Below, in pieces: positions 14,875 through 23,358 of a DNA stretch of 37,550 nt; within the stretch, counting starts at the first letter, position 1, and each line of letters opens with the position of its first letter. Origin of the DNA: Candidatus Zhuqueibacterota bacterium (GTDB lineage Bacteria; Zhuqueibacterota; Zhuqueibacteria; Residuimicrobiales; Krinioviventaceae); the NCBI GenBank assembly GCA_016928775.1, contig JAFGKD010000005.1, positions 1 through 37,550 on the forward strand, written 5' to 3'. Position numbers and translations under genes: made by a program. The notes under the pieces are model-generated. The model saw nothing but the letters and a program-made list of their open reading frames with translations, did not search any database and was not told where the DNA came from.

Positions 14875-16632
14875 TTAACTCCCTGATATGGTTAGTTCGA
14901 CTCGGCGGTTTAGCAGACGTCCCTCCTCAGTCATGTTCGAGGCTGCCGGCTTGTCTTCACCAAAGTATTGAATATCGATTTTTTCATCAGCCACGTTTTT
15001 GTTACGAAGGTAAGACGCGACGACGACTGCCCGATCCTGCGAGAGTTTGAGATTATATGATGGTGACGCGAGGTTGTCCGAAAATCCGGTTATCGTCAAC
15101 TTTTTATTCTCCAGTATCATCATTTTGGCGGCAATATAATCGAGGACACGATAATAGGATTCGTCCAATTCTTTTATGTTCGGCGCAAAGTAAATGGTGT
15201 TATTTTGCAGATAGGATTCGAGTTTATCGGTGTCGTTTTGTCTCCGATCGCTCAAGTTATTGACGACGCTGCTCACGCCTTCCAATTCGCCGATGATCCG
15301 GCTGATATCGTAGCGGGGTTGTGGGTTCGGCACATATCCCTCCAAAATGACACGATCGCCTTCAATAATAAAGCGAATATCATTTTCCAATGACGTCCGG
15401 TAGGGTGTCAAAATCTGGTTGATGCGCTTGGCCAGTTCTGTCTGTGCTTTCAAAATCTGAATGCTGTTTACCACATTTTTTGCATCTGGAATGGCGCGCA
15501 TGATGCTGTCGATGTGTGATCTTTGAGAGATGCTTTTGACGTTGCCGCTCAGGATCAATTGGCCGTCTTTGGCCGAGACAGTGATAGACTCGTTTTGCGC
15601 TTTCGCATCCTGGCGCAGGGTGGTTTGCGCAATTTTTTCAAGTCGATGGTTCGCAAGGAAGGGAGGGAGAGTTTTTATGCCAACGTAGGCGCCAATGCTT
15701 AGGAGAAGAACGATCAGGAAATAGAGCAAAATTGGTTTGGATTTTGAACGGGCCTGGACGCTGGTTTCGCTATTGAAGACGTTCATGAATGATTTCAGCA
15801 TGGCAATACATCCCTCAAGCGGTCTGGGATCGCCATCAAACTCGCGTATCGTCCGGTAAAAGCGATTATGAATACGATTGCCAAGCTTGTTCAATTTGTC
15901 CGGAAAATCATTCGGCATAACGCCCTGGATAACCGCGGCAAGGAAAAAATTATTCTGGACATCCAGGCGAATATTATGATCACCATACTCGATTTCATAA
16001 AGATCCTGATCCGGCGATTTGACGAAAGCTGTTGCAACAAAATTTTTAATCGCGACGATCATACCGCTGACAAGATCCTGGTCCACGGTGGATTTATCGC
16101 CAGCGGCATTGGTGTGGGCAATGAGTAAAGCGTTCTCCTTGCGAATGACAAACATCTCTTCGATATGAAATGGCATGGAATGCCGTAAAACAAGCTCTCC
16201 TTGTGAGACGCCGGATATTTTGGATTTAAAAATGCGAAAGATATTGACAGATTGCAGCGATTTTTCAATGCGTTCGTTAACCGAGTTGACCAGATTTTTC
16301 ATCGCTTCGGCGACGGATTTGCGGATCGTTTTGCCGATCACCGGATAGAGTGCGTCTACGATGTCATCTTTGGCTTCTGTGACTTGCTTTTTAATAGAGC
16401 CGCCGATGATCGGCGAGATGATATCGATAAACTCATCTCGGGAATTGACTATTTTTCGGTCCAGAACGTCGGCAATCACCGGGTCCAGTGTTTTGATGAG
16501 CGACTCTTTGTCGGCAATTTGCTGCTGCAACGCTGCAAGCTCATTCTCCAGCTCGGCTAAACGCTTTTCATCCTCGGATAGCAATATTTTTTTGAGCTGG
16601 TGAAGGGCTATGTCCTTGTCCGATGTCATCAT
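14875..16632 (-). CDS. Inner-membrane protein with cytoplasmic longin-like domain and periplasmic BON and OmpA domains
   Basis: The 585-residue protein starts with a coiled coil (about 9-48), then three 23-residue helical repeats whose prolines fall at 51, 74 and 97. A longin/roadblock-like domain follows (about 146-258), with the hallmark segment DQDLVSGMIVAIKNFV. One membrane helix (about 299-320) leads to two BON-like domains (330-395 and 400-463) and an OmpA-type peptidoglycan-binding domain (470-585, Asp519 in GFSDN and Arg576/577 in LLNRRVEL). There is no signal peptide, so the N-terminal half is cytoplasmic. Proteins with this N-terminal architecture are widespread in other bacteria, but I know of no characterised one. 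The upstream coiled-coil gene ends 10 bases before it and the GTPase gene starts two bases after it. Confidence 0.85.
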   Translation of the reverse strand: MMTSDKDIALHQLKKILLSEDEKRLAELENELAALQQQIADKESLIKTLDPVIADVLDRKIVNSRDEFIDIISPIIGGSIKKQVTEAKDDIVDALYPVIGKTIRKSVAEAMKNLVNSVNERIEKSLQSVNIFRIFKSKISGVSQGELVLRHSMPFHIEEMFVIRKENALLIAHTNAAGDKSTVDQDLVSGMIVAIKNFVATAFVKSPDQDLYEIEYGDHNIRLDVQNNFFLAAVIQGVMPNDFPDKLNKLGNRIHNRFYRTIREFDGDPRPLEGCIAMLKSFMNVFNSETSVQARSKSKPILLYFLIVLLLSIGAYVGIKTLPPFLANHRLEKIAQTTLRQDAKAQNESITVSAKDGQLILSGNVKSISQRSHIDSIMRAIPDAKNVVNSIQILKAQTELAKRINQILTPYRTSLENDIRFIIEGDRVILEGYVPNPQPRYDISRIIGELEGVSSVVNNLSDRRQNDTDKLESYLQNNTIYFAPNIKELDESYYRVLDYIAAKMMILENKKLTITGFSDNLASPSYNLKLSQDRAVVVASYLRNKNVADEKIDIQYFGEDKPAASNMTEEGRLLNRRVELTISGS

Positions 16633-16642
16633 CTTTATGAGG

Positions 16643-17047
16643 CTAACTTTGCAGTTCGTTCATCTTTTGCCCCCATTCCATAAAGACCTGGCCTATTTTG
16701 CTCTTGTCGACTTTGGTTTCCTCGAGTTTTTTAAGCTGCGATTTGATGGTCTTCATCATATTCGCCATCGAGTCTTCGATATTCTTTTTCTGCTCTTCGA
16801 CCGTTTGTTTGGTTTTTTCGAATTCATTGCTTGTTGATTGTTGAAAATTTTCGTTGAACGCATCAGCTTCATCTCTAAAGCTGCCCAGCGTGCTGCGAAG
16901 AGCATCAATCTGTTTTTGGAGGTCTTTTAGTTCGGCGTGAATAGCGCGTAAATGCTCGCCAACAATGATCTCACGGATTCGATCGAGTCCCCCAATCTCT
17001 TCGGCGTTCCCAACCGCTTCTTGTTCTGCTGTGGTGTTCCCGTCCAT
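16643..17047 (-). CDS. Cytoplasmic coiled-coil protein, first gene of the GTPase operon
   Basis: The 134-residue protein is charged, has no signal peptide or membrane helix, and is predicted to be mostly coiled coil (about 20-125). Residues 21-48 contain IREIIVGE and ELKDLQKQI. The same two blocks occur, with a 3-residue spacing difference, in residues 13-39 of the OmpA-domain protein encoded next (LKKILLSE and ELAALQQQI). This suggests a shared binding surface or hetero-coiled-coil. The ATG at 17047 is preferred because GGAGGAG lies seven bases upstream; the frame extends to 17131 without a ribosome site. No known family is recognised. Confidence 0.75.
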   Translation of the reverse strand: MDGNTTAEQEAVGNAEEIGGLDRIREIIVGEHLRAIHAELKDLQKQIDALRSTLGSFRDEADAFNENFQQSTSNEFEKTKQTVEEQKKNIEDSMANMMKTIKSQLKKLEETKVDKSKIGQVFMEWGQKMNELQS

Positions 17048-17196
17048 ATAACTCCTCCGAGACTTTTTTGGAGATAATATTTGTGGAAAGATTCCTTTAA
17101 AAATAATGAGAATAGAGCTATAATGCAACAACTAACTCATAAAATAATAAATCGCATGTTGTTGAGCTCTGATTTTTCAGATCGCACAGATCGTTC
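17048..17196 (-). promoter_or_regulatory. Probable promoter region of the GTPase operon
   Basis: This AT-rich stretch lies upstream of the first operon gene. On the minus strand TTGTTG (around 17125) and CATTAT, 17 bases apart, are weak matches to -35 and -10 boxes. CAACAAC and GTTGTTG form an inverted repeat over the same area. No GG-N10-GC sigma-54 pattern was found. Confidence 0.25.
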
Positions 17197-17410
17197 ACTG
17201 CGCGGCCGCAGGCCGCAACCAAAAACGAGCACTATTCTTTAGAATAGAACGCGGATTGAACGGATGGGACGGATTCTAACAGATGCAGAAATCCGTTCCA
17301 ATCCGTTAAATCCGTTCGATCCGCGTTCCATTATTTCAGCCATCACCCGTGGCTTATTAACTTTGCTAAAAAAACACAATGTTGCAGATTTGCAGTACGG
17401 ATTCCATCGC
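17197..17410. repeat. Nested dispersed repeats: family A (copy 2, 17238-17347) inside a split family B copy
   Basis: The left part (17201-17223) reads GGCCGCAGGCCGCAACCAAA, close to the family B start. From 17238 the sequence is family A: TTTAGAATA, a palindrome with arms in 17247-17328, then CATTATTTCAGC. After it, CCGTGGCTTATTAACTTTGC with TAAAAAAACACAATGTTGCA is the family B right end and linker also found at 8574-8625. Family A therefore interrupts or abuts a family B copy. No gene is seen between 17048 and 17519. Confidence 0.8.
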
Positions 17411-17519
17411 AAAGCCTGAAGTGGTGCAGAGCTCCAGGCCCTTTTCACCGCTTTCATTTCCCACCCGGGGTGACGAGATCCTGGGCGATTACTAAAATAT
17501 CGTGTCTTCGCTATCCCTT

Positions 17520-18692
17520 TTAAAACAAATTTCGAAAAGTGATATAAAAAGCCAAGTTCGAGTATTTTGATCGGCCCACGTCAATGGCGCCGACCAGGTC
17601 TTTATTCCAGCGCATATGCAAACCAACGCCGTATGAGCTGTGGATATCATTGAAGAGAAACGGATCATCTTTTAACCAGACACGTCCGGCATCAACAAAG
17701 GTGTGCAAAAAAAACGTCAGGTTTTGTTTCAGGATCGTTTTTGTTATTGCTTCATAGCGAAGTTCAAAATTGCCTAACAGTTTGTGCTGTCCGACAAAGA
17801 GCAACCGTGGCACACCACGCAGGCTATACGCTCCGCCCAAACCGAGATGCCGCTCAAAAGAGCCATTGATGATCGCCATATCGTAAAACGGTACCCTGCC
17901 CATGATCGGCTCAAAGATGAGGCGATGCGCGTAAACAAGTCCGGGCAAAAGTGTAATATAGCGCCGGTCGGTGAGTGTGAGACGGACATATTCATAGGTG
18001 CTTCCGAGCAGGGGAGAGGCATATTCGGCAATGATTTCACTCCACACGCCAGTCTGGGGTGTAGCTTCCTGATCCCGTGTATCGGTGATCAATCCACAGG
18101 CCAGCGAACTCGTCACGCCGCCGTTCCAGCCAGGGGATTTGTCTTGCTGCAATTTGTTGGGCACAGCGTAAAGCTCTACATGGCGATTGTAAAATCCCAG
18201 ACTCAGAAAATAACGAGTTCGCGGCAGAAATGCCGGTTTTTGCACAGAAAGGACGAGTCCCGGCCAACGCTGCTTGAACGAATAATAGAGTTTGTCTTTG
18301 TACTGCGGATGATCGGGATCAAGATAGTCGGGATGATAATCGGGACGATTGCCAAGACCGTAATAATCGTCCACAAGATAGCGCTTCAATTCAACATAAA
18401 AATTGAAACGAGAATGTGCTCCCATGATATGCGGAACGTCCATAAACAGATAGGTCGAGAGCATACCTTCTGTTGACATTTTGAAGGCTAGAGTGGAATT
18501 CCACGCGTACGGTTTTTTTCGGCCATCACCATATTGATAGAAAAACAGATTCCCGCCAACGGCGTACCCTTCGCCGTCTTTGTACGAGGCATTCGGCAAG
18601 CCGGCGATATGAAATCCGGTGTAACGCTCAGCCGGGCAAAGCGCAACGCTTTGCACAATGAGCAGAACGATGTATGTTTTGATTTTTTTCAT
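17520..18692 (-). CDS. POTRA-less Omp85-type outer-membrane barrel
   Basis: The 390-residue protein has a signal peptide (about 1-21) followed directly by beta-barrel sequence. The DTRDQEATPQTG segment (204-215) and the L6-loop motif AYSLRG (288-293, the VRGF/Y equivalent) identify the BamA/TamA (Omp85) barrel. It ends LAFYITFRNLF with a terminal phenylalanine. No POTRA domain fits before the barrel, so it belongs to the short, N-terminally reduced Omp85 type whose function is not established. Membrane protein or lipid insertion is possible. The minus-strand stop is followed by repeats. The ribosome site upstream of the ATG is weak. Confidence 0.8.
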   Translation of the reverse strand: MKKIKTYIVLLIVQSVALCPAERYTGFHIAGLPNASYKDGEGYAVGGNLFFYQYGDGRKKPYAWNSTLAFKMSTEGMLSTYLFMDVPHIMGAHSRFNFYVELKRYLVDDYYGLGNRPDYHPDYLDPDHPQYKDKLYYSFKQRWPGLVLSVQKPAFLPRTRYFLSLGFYNRHVELYAVPNKLQQDKSPGWNGGVTSSLACGLITDTRDQEATPQTGVWSEIIAEYASPLLGSTYEYVRLTLTDRRYITLLPGLVYAHRLIFEPIMGRVPFYDMAIINGSFERHLGLGGAYSLRGVPRLLFVGQHKLLGNFELRYEAITKTILKQNLTFFLHTFVDAGRVWLKDDPFLFNDIHSSYGVGLHMRWNKDLVGAIDVGRSKYSNLAFYITFRNLF

Positions 18693-18727
18693 TGGGGAAT
18701 CTGCTTTTACTCAATGACATATACAGC

Positions 18728-18756
18728 AAAGGCTCGTCTTTGCAAGACGAGCCTTT
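18728..18756 (-). terminator. Terminator after the sodium:solute symporter gene
   Basis: A perfect 13-bp stem pairs AAAGGCTCGTCTT with AAGACGAGCCTTT around a three-base loop. It lies 19 bases beyond the symporter stop on the minus strand and 36 bases before the Omp85-like start. The U tract is only TTT. Confidence 0.8.
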
Positions 18757-18774
18757 GAAGAAGTGAGCAAGCGT

Positions 18775-20409
18775 TTACCTGGCAACGCCCAGCGGTGAAA
18801 AGTAGATCATGACCAGAACGATGATCCCGATAATGATTATGGTATTGATCACATCCCATTTGTTCCAGCTGGCGCGTGATTCGGCTTTATCTTCCGCTGT
18901 GAGTGAAGCAAAGGTCAAGCCTTTAAGTTTTTCCGCTGTCGGTGCCGGTGTCAACAGACTGATGACCACCATGAGTATCACACAAAAGGCGAATAATAAC
19001 GGCGCAAAGTATAAAAAGTTAAAGTTGGCGATATCCCCAAAAAAACCGGTTGCATTTTTCGCGACCGATTCCAGCGTCAACTTGATCATGCCAAGAACAA
19101 AGCCAGTGATGAGTGCGGTGAGCGCTCCGTTCCCGTTGATGCGTTTCCAGAAAATGCCTAGCAGAAAAACTGCTGTGATCGGCGGTGCGATAAATGCTTG
19201 CACATTTTGCAAATATTCATAAAGCGAGCCGGATAATTTTCTGAGAATCGGAATCCATATGATTCCCAAAGCGACAACAACAATGGTGGCAATACGACCC
19301 GCCTGCACCAGTTCTGATTGGGACGCGTTTGGCTTTATCTTTTGATAGATATCCATTGTGAATAACGTAGAGCAGCCGTTGAAAACAGCGGCGAGGGAAC
19401 TCATCAGAGCTGCCAATAAACCGCCGGCGACAATGCCGCGAACGCCGATGGGTAATAATGTTGCAACCATGGTGGGGAACACCGTGTTTGGGTCTTCATA
19501 AGTTAAAATGCCTTGATTTTTTAATGCAACAGCAATGACGCCGGGAATGAGGAAGATGAAGAAAGGAAACAATTTTAGATAGGCGGCATAGATCGTACCC
19601 CGACGAGCATGGGATTCGTTGATCGCTGTCAGAGTCCGTTGAACAATACATTGATCCGTACACCAGTACCATATGCCAACGATCGGCGAGGCCAATAGCA
19701 GGCCAAACCACGAGGGATTCTGCCAATCTATAAATTTTGGAAACATGTTTAGTTTTTCAGGTGTAACTGATTCGACGACATTATTCCAGCCACCGGCTGT
19801 AAAAAGTGCAACCAGCGTCACGGTGATCGAGCCGATTAATAAAACAACCGAGTGCATGGCATCGGTATAGACAACCGCTTTTAAGCCACCGGCTGCGGTG
19901 TAAATGCCGGTGATGATCACAATGATGAGAGCGCCAATCCAGAAATCGATGCCCATCAATGATTGAAACACCACCGCGCCGGCAAAAACTGTGACGGACA
20001 CTTTGGTGAGCACATACACGACCAGCGACATCAAGGATAGAAACCAGCGTGAAGTAGAATTAAAACGTAGTTCCAAAAATTCTGGCATGGTGAACACTTT
20101 GGAACGCAAATAAAAGGGCATAAAGACCCAGCCTAATAAAAGAACGCACCAGGAGTGCAATTCATAGTGCGCAAAGGCGACGCCTGATTTTACGCCGGTA
20201 CTGGCTAATCCCACAACATGTTCAGAGCCAATGTTACTGGCAAAAATGGATGCACCGATGATGTACCACGCGACGTGGCGGCTGGCTAAAAAATAATCGA
20301 TGGCTGTTTTTTGTTTCTGTTTCATGACCCACCAGGCGATACCGCCAATGGCAACAAAGTAAAGCACTACGATGGTCCAGTCGAGCGGAGTAAAGAGTGA
20401 GACGTTCAT
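18775..20409 (-). CDS. Sodium:solute symporter (SSS/SGLT family)
   Basis: The 544-residue protein has about 14 membrane helices and the SSS pattern: the DYFLASRHVAWYIIGASIFASNIGSEH segment in helix 1-2, the helix with YTAAGGLKAVVYTDAMH, and CTDQCIVQRTLTA. The length and these motifs are close to the Vibrio galactose transporter vSGLT, so the likely substrate is a sugar or related polyol, driven by sodium. The start at 20409 is chosen because AAAGG lies upstream and the first helix begins soon after. A longer frame to 20460 adds 17 unlikely residues. It is divergent from three MFS genes across a 394-base gap. Confidence 0.9.
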   Translation of the reverse strand: MNVSLFTPLDWTIVVLYFVAIGGIAWWVMKQKQKTAIDYFLASRHVAWYIIGASIFASNIGSEHVVGLASTGVKSGVAFAHYELHSWCVLLLGWVFMPFYLRSKVFTMPEFLELRFNSTSRWFLSLMSLVVYVLTKVSVTVFAGAVVFQSLMGIDFWIGALIIVIITGIYTAAGGLKAVVYTDAMHSVVLLIGSITVTLVALFTAGGWNNVVESVTPEKLNMFPKFIDWQNPSWFGLLLASPIVGIWYWCTDQCIVQRTLTAINESHARRGTIYAAYLKLFPFFIFLIPGVIAVALKNQGILTYEDPNTVFPTMVATLLPIGVRGIVAGGLLAALMSSLAAVFNGCSTLFTMDIYQKIKPNASQSELVQAGRIATIVVVALGIIWIPILRKLSGSLYEYLQNVQAFIAPPITAVFLLGIFWKRINGNGALTALITGFVLGMIKLTLESVAKNATGFFGDIANFNFLYFAPLLFAFCVILMVVISLLTPAPTAEKLKGLTFASLTAEDKAESRASWNKWDVINTIIIIGIIVLVMIYFSPLGVAR

Positions 20410-20803
20410 AGGATTACCTTTCCCATTTGGAATTGCTTGAACACCACCAGGTTTGTTCATCGATGTGGTGATGGTGAATTACCACAATATGTGAATGGAT
20501 ACTTTTGAGGTGGGAAAATATATTAATCCTTTTCTTCTTTCGCAATGATTTTCATCAATTAAAAAATACTAAAAATGCTTGACATTGAAGCAAATTCTAT
20601 TAATTTTGTTTTGTGTTATCCACTTATATCAAGAGTCGGCGCCAGCCATAAAAAATTGCAGCATCTGTCGTTTGAATGGAACATTCGATGATGGAATCAC
20701 CAGACAATAGTGCTTTTTTTCATGTCCACCTAATTGATACCAAAACTAATACAACTTTATATTAAATAAGTAATGGATCTTTAACCCATCCAGGAGGAAG
20801 AGC
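20410..20803. promoter_or_regulatory. Divergent intergenic region between symporter and MFS genes
   Basis: These 394 bases hold no gene. On the plus strand TTGACA at 20579-20584 is a perfect -35 box. The -10 at the expected distance (TAATTT, 20601-20606) is poor. GAATGGAACATTC at 20674-20686 is a short 5-3-5 inverted repeat that could bind a regulator. AGGAGGA directly precedes the MFS start at 20804. Confidence 0.35.
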
Positions 20804-21964
20804 ATGAAAGCATTAACCCCAATCGTTGCCTTGACATCCGTGTTCATGTTAGGATGTTGCTTTGTTGTATTTGGAGCGTGCTCCGTCGGCTTGACGCAAA
20901 AGCTGGACTTGACTGATGCACAGTGGAGCTTGATACCGGCACTTTTCTTATATACCGCCTGTATCGTGCAACTTTTTATTGGAGCCATCACCGATAAAAT
21001 CGGCCACAAACCAATATCCATTGTGAGCTTTATTGTCGCAGCCGTTAGCTTGATTCTGATTGCCTCTGCCCCCAGCGTTTCGATGCTGTATTTAGCTGCT
21101 TTGCTGTTAGGTTTTGGTGCGATGGGATTAAATACAGTCGGCAACACGATCATTCCTCAGGTTCTTTTTGGCGGCAAAGATCCAGCACGAGCGAGCAATT
21201 TCGGCAACGCTTTTTTTGGTCTGGGATTGTTCTGTGGTCCCTTGATCATCAATTACGTACCGACTTATCAGACTGGCCTCATTATCCTGACGGTATTAAA
21301 TATCATATTCCTGGTGTTGGCATTGCTGGCGCAATTCCCGCCGGCTAATCTCGGATATAAATTTTCTACAGCTTTTAAATTGCTTGGCCAAGCACCTGTT
21401 CTGATCGCTGCTCTCGCCCTGCTTTGCTATATCGGGCTTGAAATGTCGATGAGCAACTGGACAGCAAAATTGATGAATGAGCTGTATACGAATGCTGGAG
21501 TTGCAAATGCAGCAAAAAGCTCAGCAACAATTTTATCTCTTTTCGGATTGTCTATGATGATCGGTCGATTCATTGCCTCCGGGATTAAAAACCTCACAGC
21601 TATCGGGATTAAAGTCATCGTAGTTGTGTCGGTTGTAGCTGCTCTCTCTCTGTTATTGCTCTACATGGCAAAGGCTCCAGCGATTGCCATAATCGCTGTT
21701 ATTGTGACGGGTTTTGCTTTCGCCCCGATCTTTCCGACCATTGTGGGGGTGACCTTTGGTAAATATGAAGTGCAGTATTATGGCTCCATTTTCGGAATTA
21801 TTTTCGCAGTGGGACTTTTTGGCGGTGGATTGCTGCAAAATCTCATTGGCTCAATGGCAGGGACATCGGTGCAGTCAGCTTTTATTGTTCTTACGATTAC
21901 TGCTTTGGTGCTGTTGGTCATTGGTCTTGTCATGGGAAAAGCTAAAGCTAAACCGGTGAGTTAA
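20804..21964 (+). CDS. MFS transporter, sugar-type
   Basis: The 386-residue protein has 12 predicted membrane helices with the MFS loop motif in GAITDKIGHKP (after helix 2). The LGFGAMGLNTVGNTIIPQVL segment and the layout resemble FucP-like and other sugar permeases. The substrate is not readable. It is slightly short for a full 12-helix MFS protein but appears complete. AGGAGGA lies before the ATG. It is the first of three tandem MFS genes and has its own terminator, so it is probably a separate transcript. Confidence 0.85.
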   Translation: MKALTPIVALTSVFMLGCCFVVFGACSVGLTQKLDLTDAQWSLIPALFLYTACIVQLFIGAITDKIGHKPISIVSFIVAAVSLILIASAPSVSMLYLAALLLGFGAMGLNTVGNTIIPQVLFGGKDPARASNFGNAFFGLGLFCGPLIINYVPTYQTGLIILTVLNIIFLVLALLAQFPPANLGYKFSTAFKLLGQAPVLIAALALLCYIGLEMSMSNWTAKLMNELYTNAGVANAAKSSATILSLFGLSMMIGRFIASGIKNLTAIGIKVIVVVSVVAALSLLLLYMAKAPAIAIIAVIVTGFAFAPIFPTIVGVTFGKYEVQYYGSIFGIIFAVGLFGGGLLQNLIGSMAGTSVQSAFIVLTITALVLLVIGLVMGKAKAKPVS

Positions 21965-21985
21965 TCACCTGTTGCTCATAAATAC

Positions 21986-22019
21986 AAGCCTCCGTTGTTT
22001 CACGCTGCGGGGGCTTTTT
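21986..22019 (+). terminator. Rho-independent terminator
   Basis: The stem pairs AAGCCTCCG with CGGGGGCTT with one mismatch and is followed by five T residues. It lies 22 bases after the MFS stop codon. Confidence 0.8.
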
Positions 22020-22056
22020 ATTTCACCGCCTTTTTAAAAAGAAAGGAGAGGCTGCG

Positions 22057-23289
22057 ATGGGGAAAAAATTACGTCTGTTCACCATGATGTTTCTGCAATA
22101 CGCGGTATGGGGTGCCTGGTATCCGGTCTTTTCCGCCTATTTACAAAATAACCTCGGATTTGATGGCACTCAGGCCGGCATTATTTACGGCTTGTTGTCG
22201 TTGGCCACTATCATTTCGCCGTTTATTGGCGGACAATTAGCGGACCGATATTTCCCGACACAATATGTCATTGCCGCATTGCATCTCGTCGGCGGTGTAC
22301 TGCTCATTCTGATTTCAAGAATAAATGTCTATCAACCTATGGTGTGGCTCTTTTTTGTCTATTGTTTATTGTACGCCCCAACATTGGGCCTGACCAATTC
22401 GATCACTTTTCACCATCTCACGGACTCGGAACGTGAATTTGGCTGGATTCGTGTCGGTGGATCGATCGGCTGGATCATCATAGGCCTGATGCTCTCGGGA
22501 TGGCGAATCCTGGCAAACGAGGTAAACGCCCTGATGGTCGAGGGTGATATGCTGTTGTTAGCCGGTTTCGTTTCTCTCATCCTGGGATTTTATGCGCTCA
22601 CCCTGCCGCATACACCACCGAACAAGGAGAAGAAAAATCCGTTCGCTTTTCTCGAAGCCATAAAGATGATGAAAAATAAAAACTTTGCGATTTTTATTAT
22701 CATCAATTTTGTCGTATCAACAGAGCTGATGTTTTATTACGTTCTCACAGGTCCTTTTTTGGTGTCAGATAAAATTGGCGTCTCAACCGAATGGCTGGCC
22801 GGTGTTATGGTCATTGCGCAAATTGCCGAAATCCTGGTGATGGCTGTTCTGTTACCCTACTTTTTGCCTAAATACGGGATCCGAAAAACCTTAATCATTG
22901 GTGTGTTAGCCTGGCCGGTTCGTTACATCATTTTTGCCATTGGAACGCCCGTCTGGCTGGTGATTGCGTCGCTCACCCTGCACGGATTCTGTTATGTGTT
23001 CTTTTTTACTGCATCGCAAATATACGTGGATACGGTGGCGCCAAAGGATATCCGTGCTTCTGCCCAGAGTCTGATTATCCTGGTGACCATTGGACTGGGT
23101 ATGTATTTGGGCAGCTTTTTCGCCGGCTGGATTCAAAATCTGTTCTCTGTCAAAGGAGCGGCTGGCAATATTGTCAGTACGAATTGGTTTGGTGTTTTTT
23201 CCGTGCCGTTTGTGCTGACCATCCTGGCCGCCATTGCTTTTGTATTGTCGTTTAAAGAAAGGTTGACTTTTTACATGAATGAAAAATAG
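22057..23289 (+). CDS. Nucleoside:H+ symporter family MFS transporter
   Basis: The 410-residue protein has 12 membrane helices. LRLFTMMFLQYAVWGAWYPV at the N-terminus, GQLADRYF after helix 2, and FGWIRVGGSIGWI are signatures of the NHS family (NupG/XapB/YegT, PF03825). Members import nucleosides or, in some lineages, other small polar molecules with protons. GGAGAGG lies nine bases before the ATG. The next MFS gene begins 69 bases after its stop on the same strand with no terminator between, so the two are probably co-transcribed. Confidence 0.85.
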   Translation: MGKKLRLFTMMFLQYAVWGAWYPVFSAYLQNNLGFDGTQAGIIYGLLSLATIISPFIGGQLADRYFPTQYVIAALHLVGGVLLILISRINVYQPMVWLFFVYCLLYAPTLGLTNSITFHHLTDSEREFGWIRVGGSIGWIIIGLMLSGWRILANEVNALMVEGDMLLLAGFVSLILGFYALTLPHTPPNKEKKNPFAFLEAIKMMKNKNFAIFIIINFVVSTELMFYYVLTGPFLVSDKIGVSTEWLAGVMVIAQIAEILVMAVLLPYFLPKYGIRKTLIIGVLAWPVRYIIFAIGTPVWLVIASLTLHGFCYVFFFTASQIYVDTVAPKDIRASAQSLIILVTIGLGMYLGSFFAGWIQNLFSVKGAAGNIVSTNWFGVFSVPFVLTILAAIAFVLSFKERLTFYMNEK

Positions 23290-23358
23290 TTTTTTTTGTC
23301 GTATCACGTCCGTCGTTGAAGTTTCACGCCCATGCAAAATAAATGTGGAGGAGAACGT

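Noticed and set aside
12000..17200. A -24/-12 sigma-54 promoter for the GTPase operon
   Set aside because: Searched by eye for TGGCAC-N5-TTGC on the minus strand near 14.3, 14.9, 16.6 and 17.1 kb and found no acceptable match.
17784..18476. A 230-codon plus-strand open frame
   Set aside because: It is antisense to the Omp85-type barrel, has no ribosome site or recognisable domain, and its length reflects the codon bias of the real gene.
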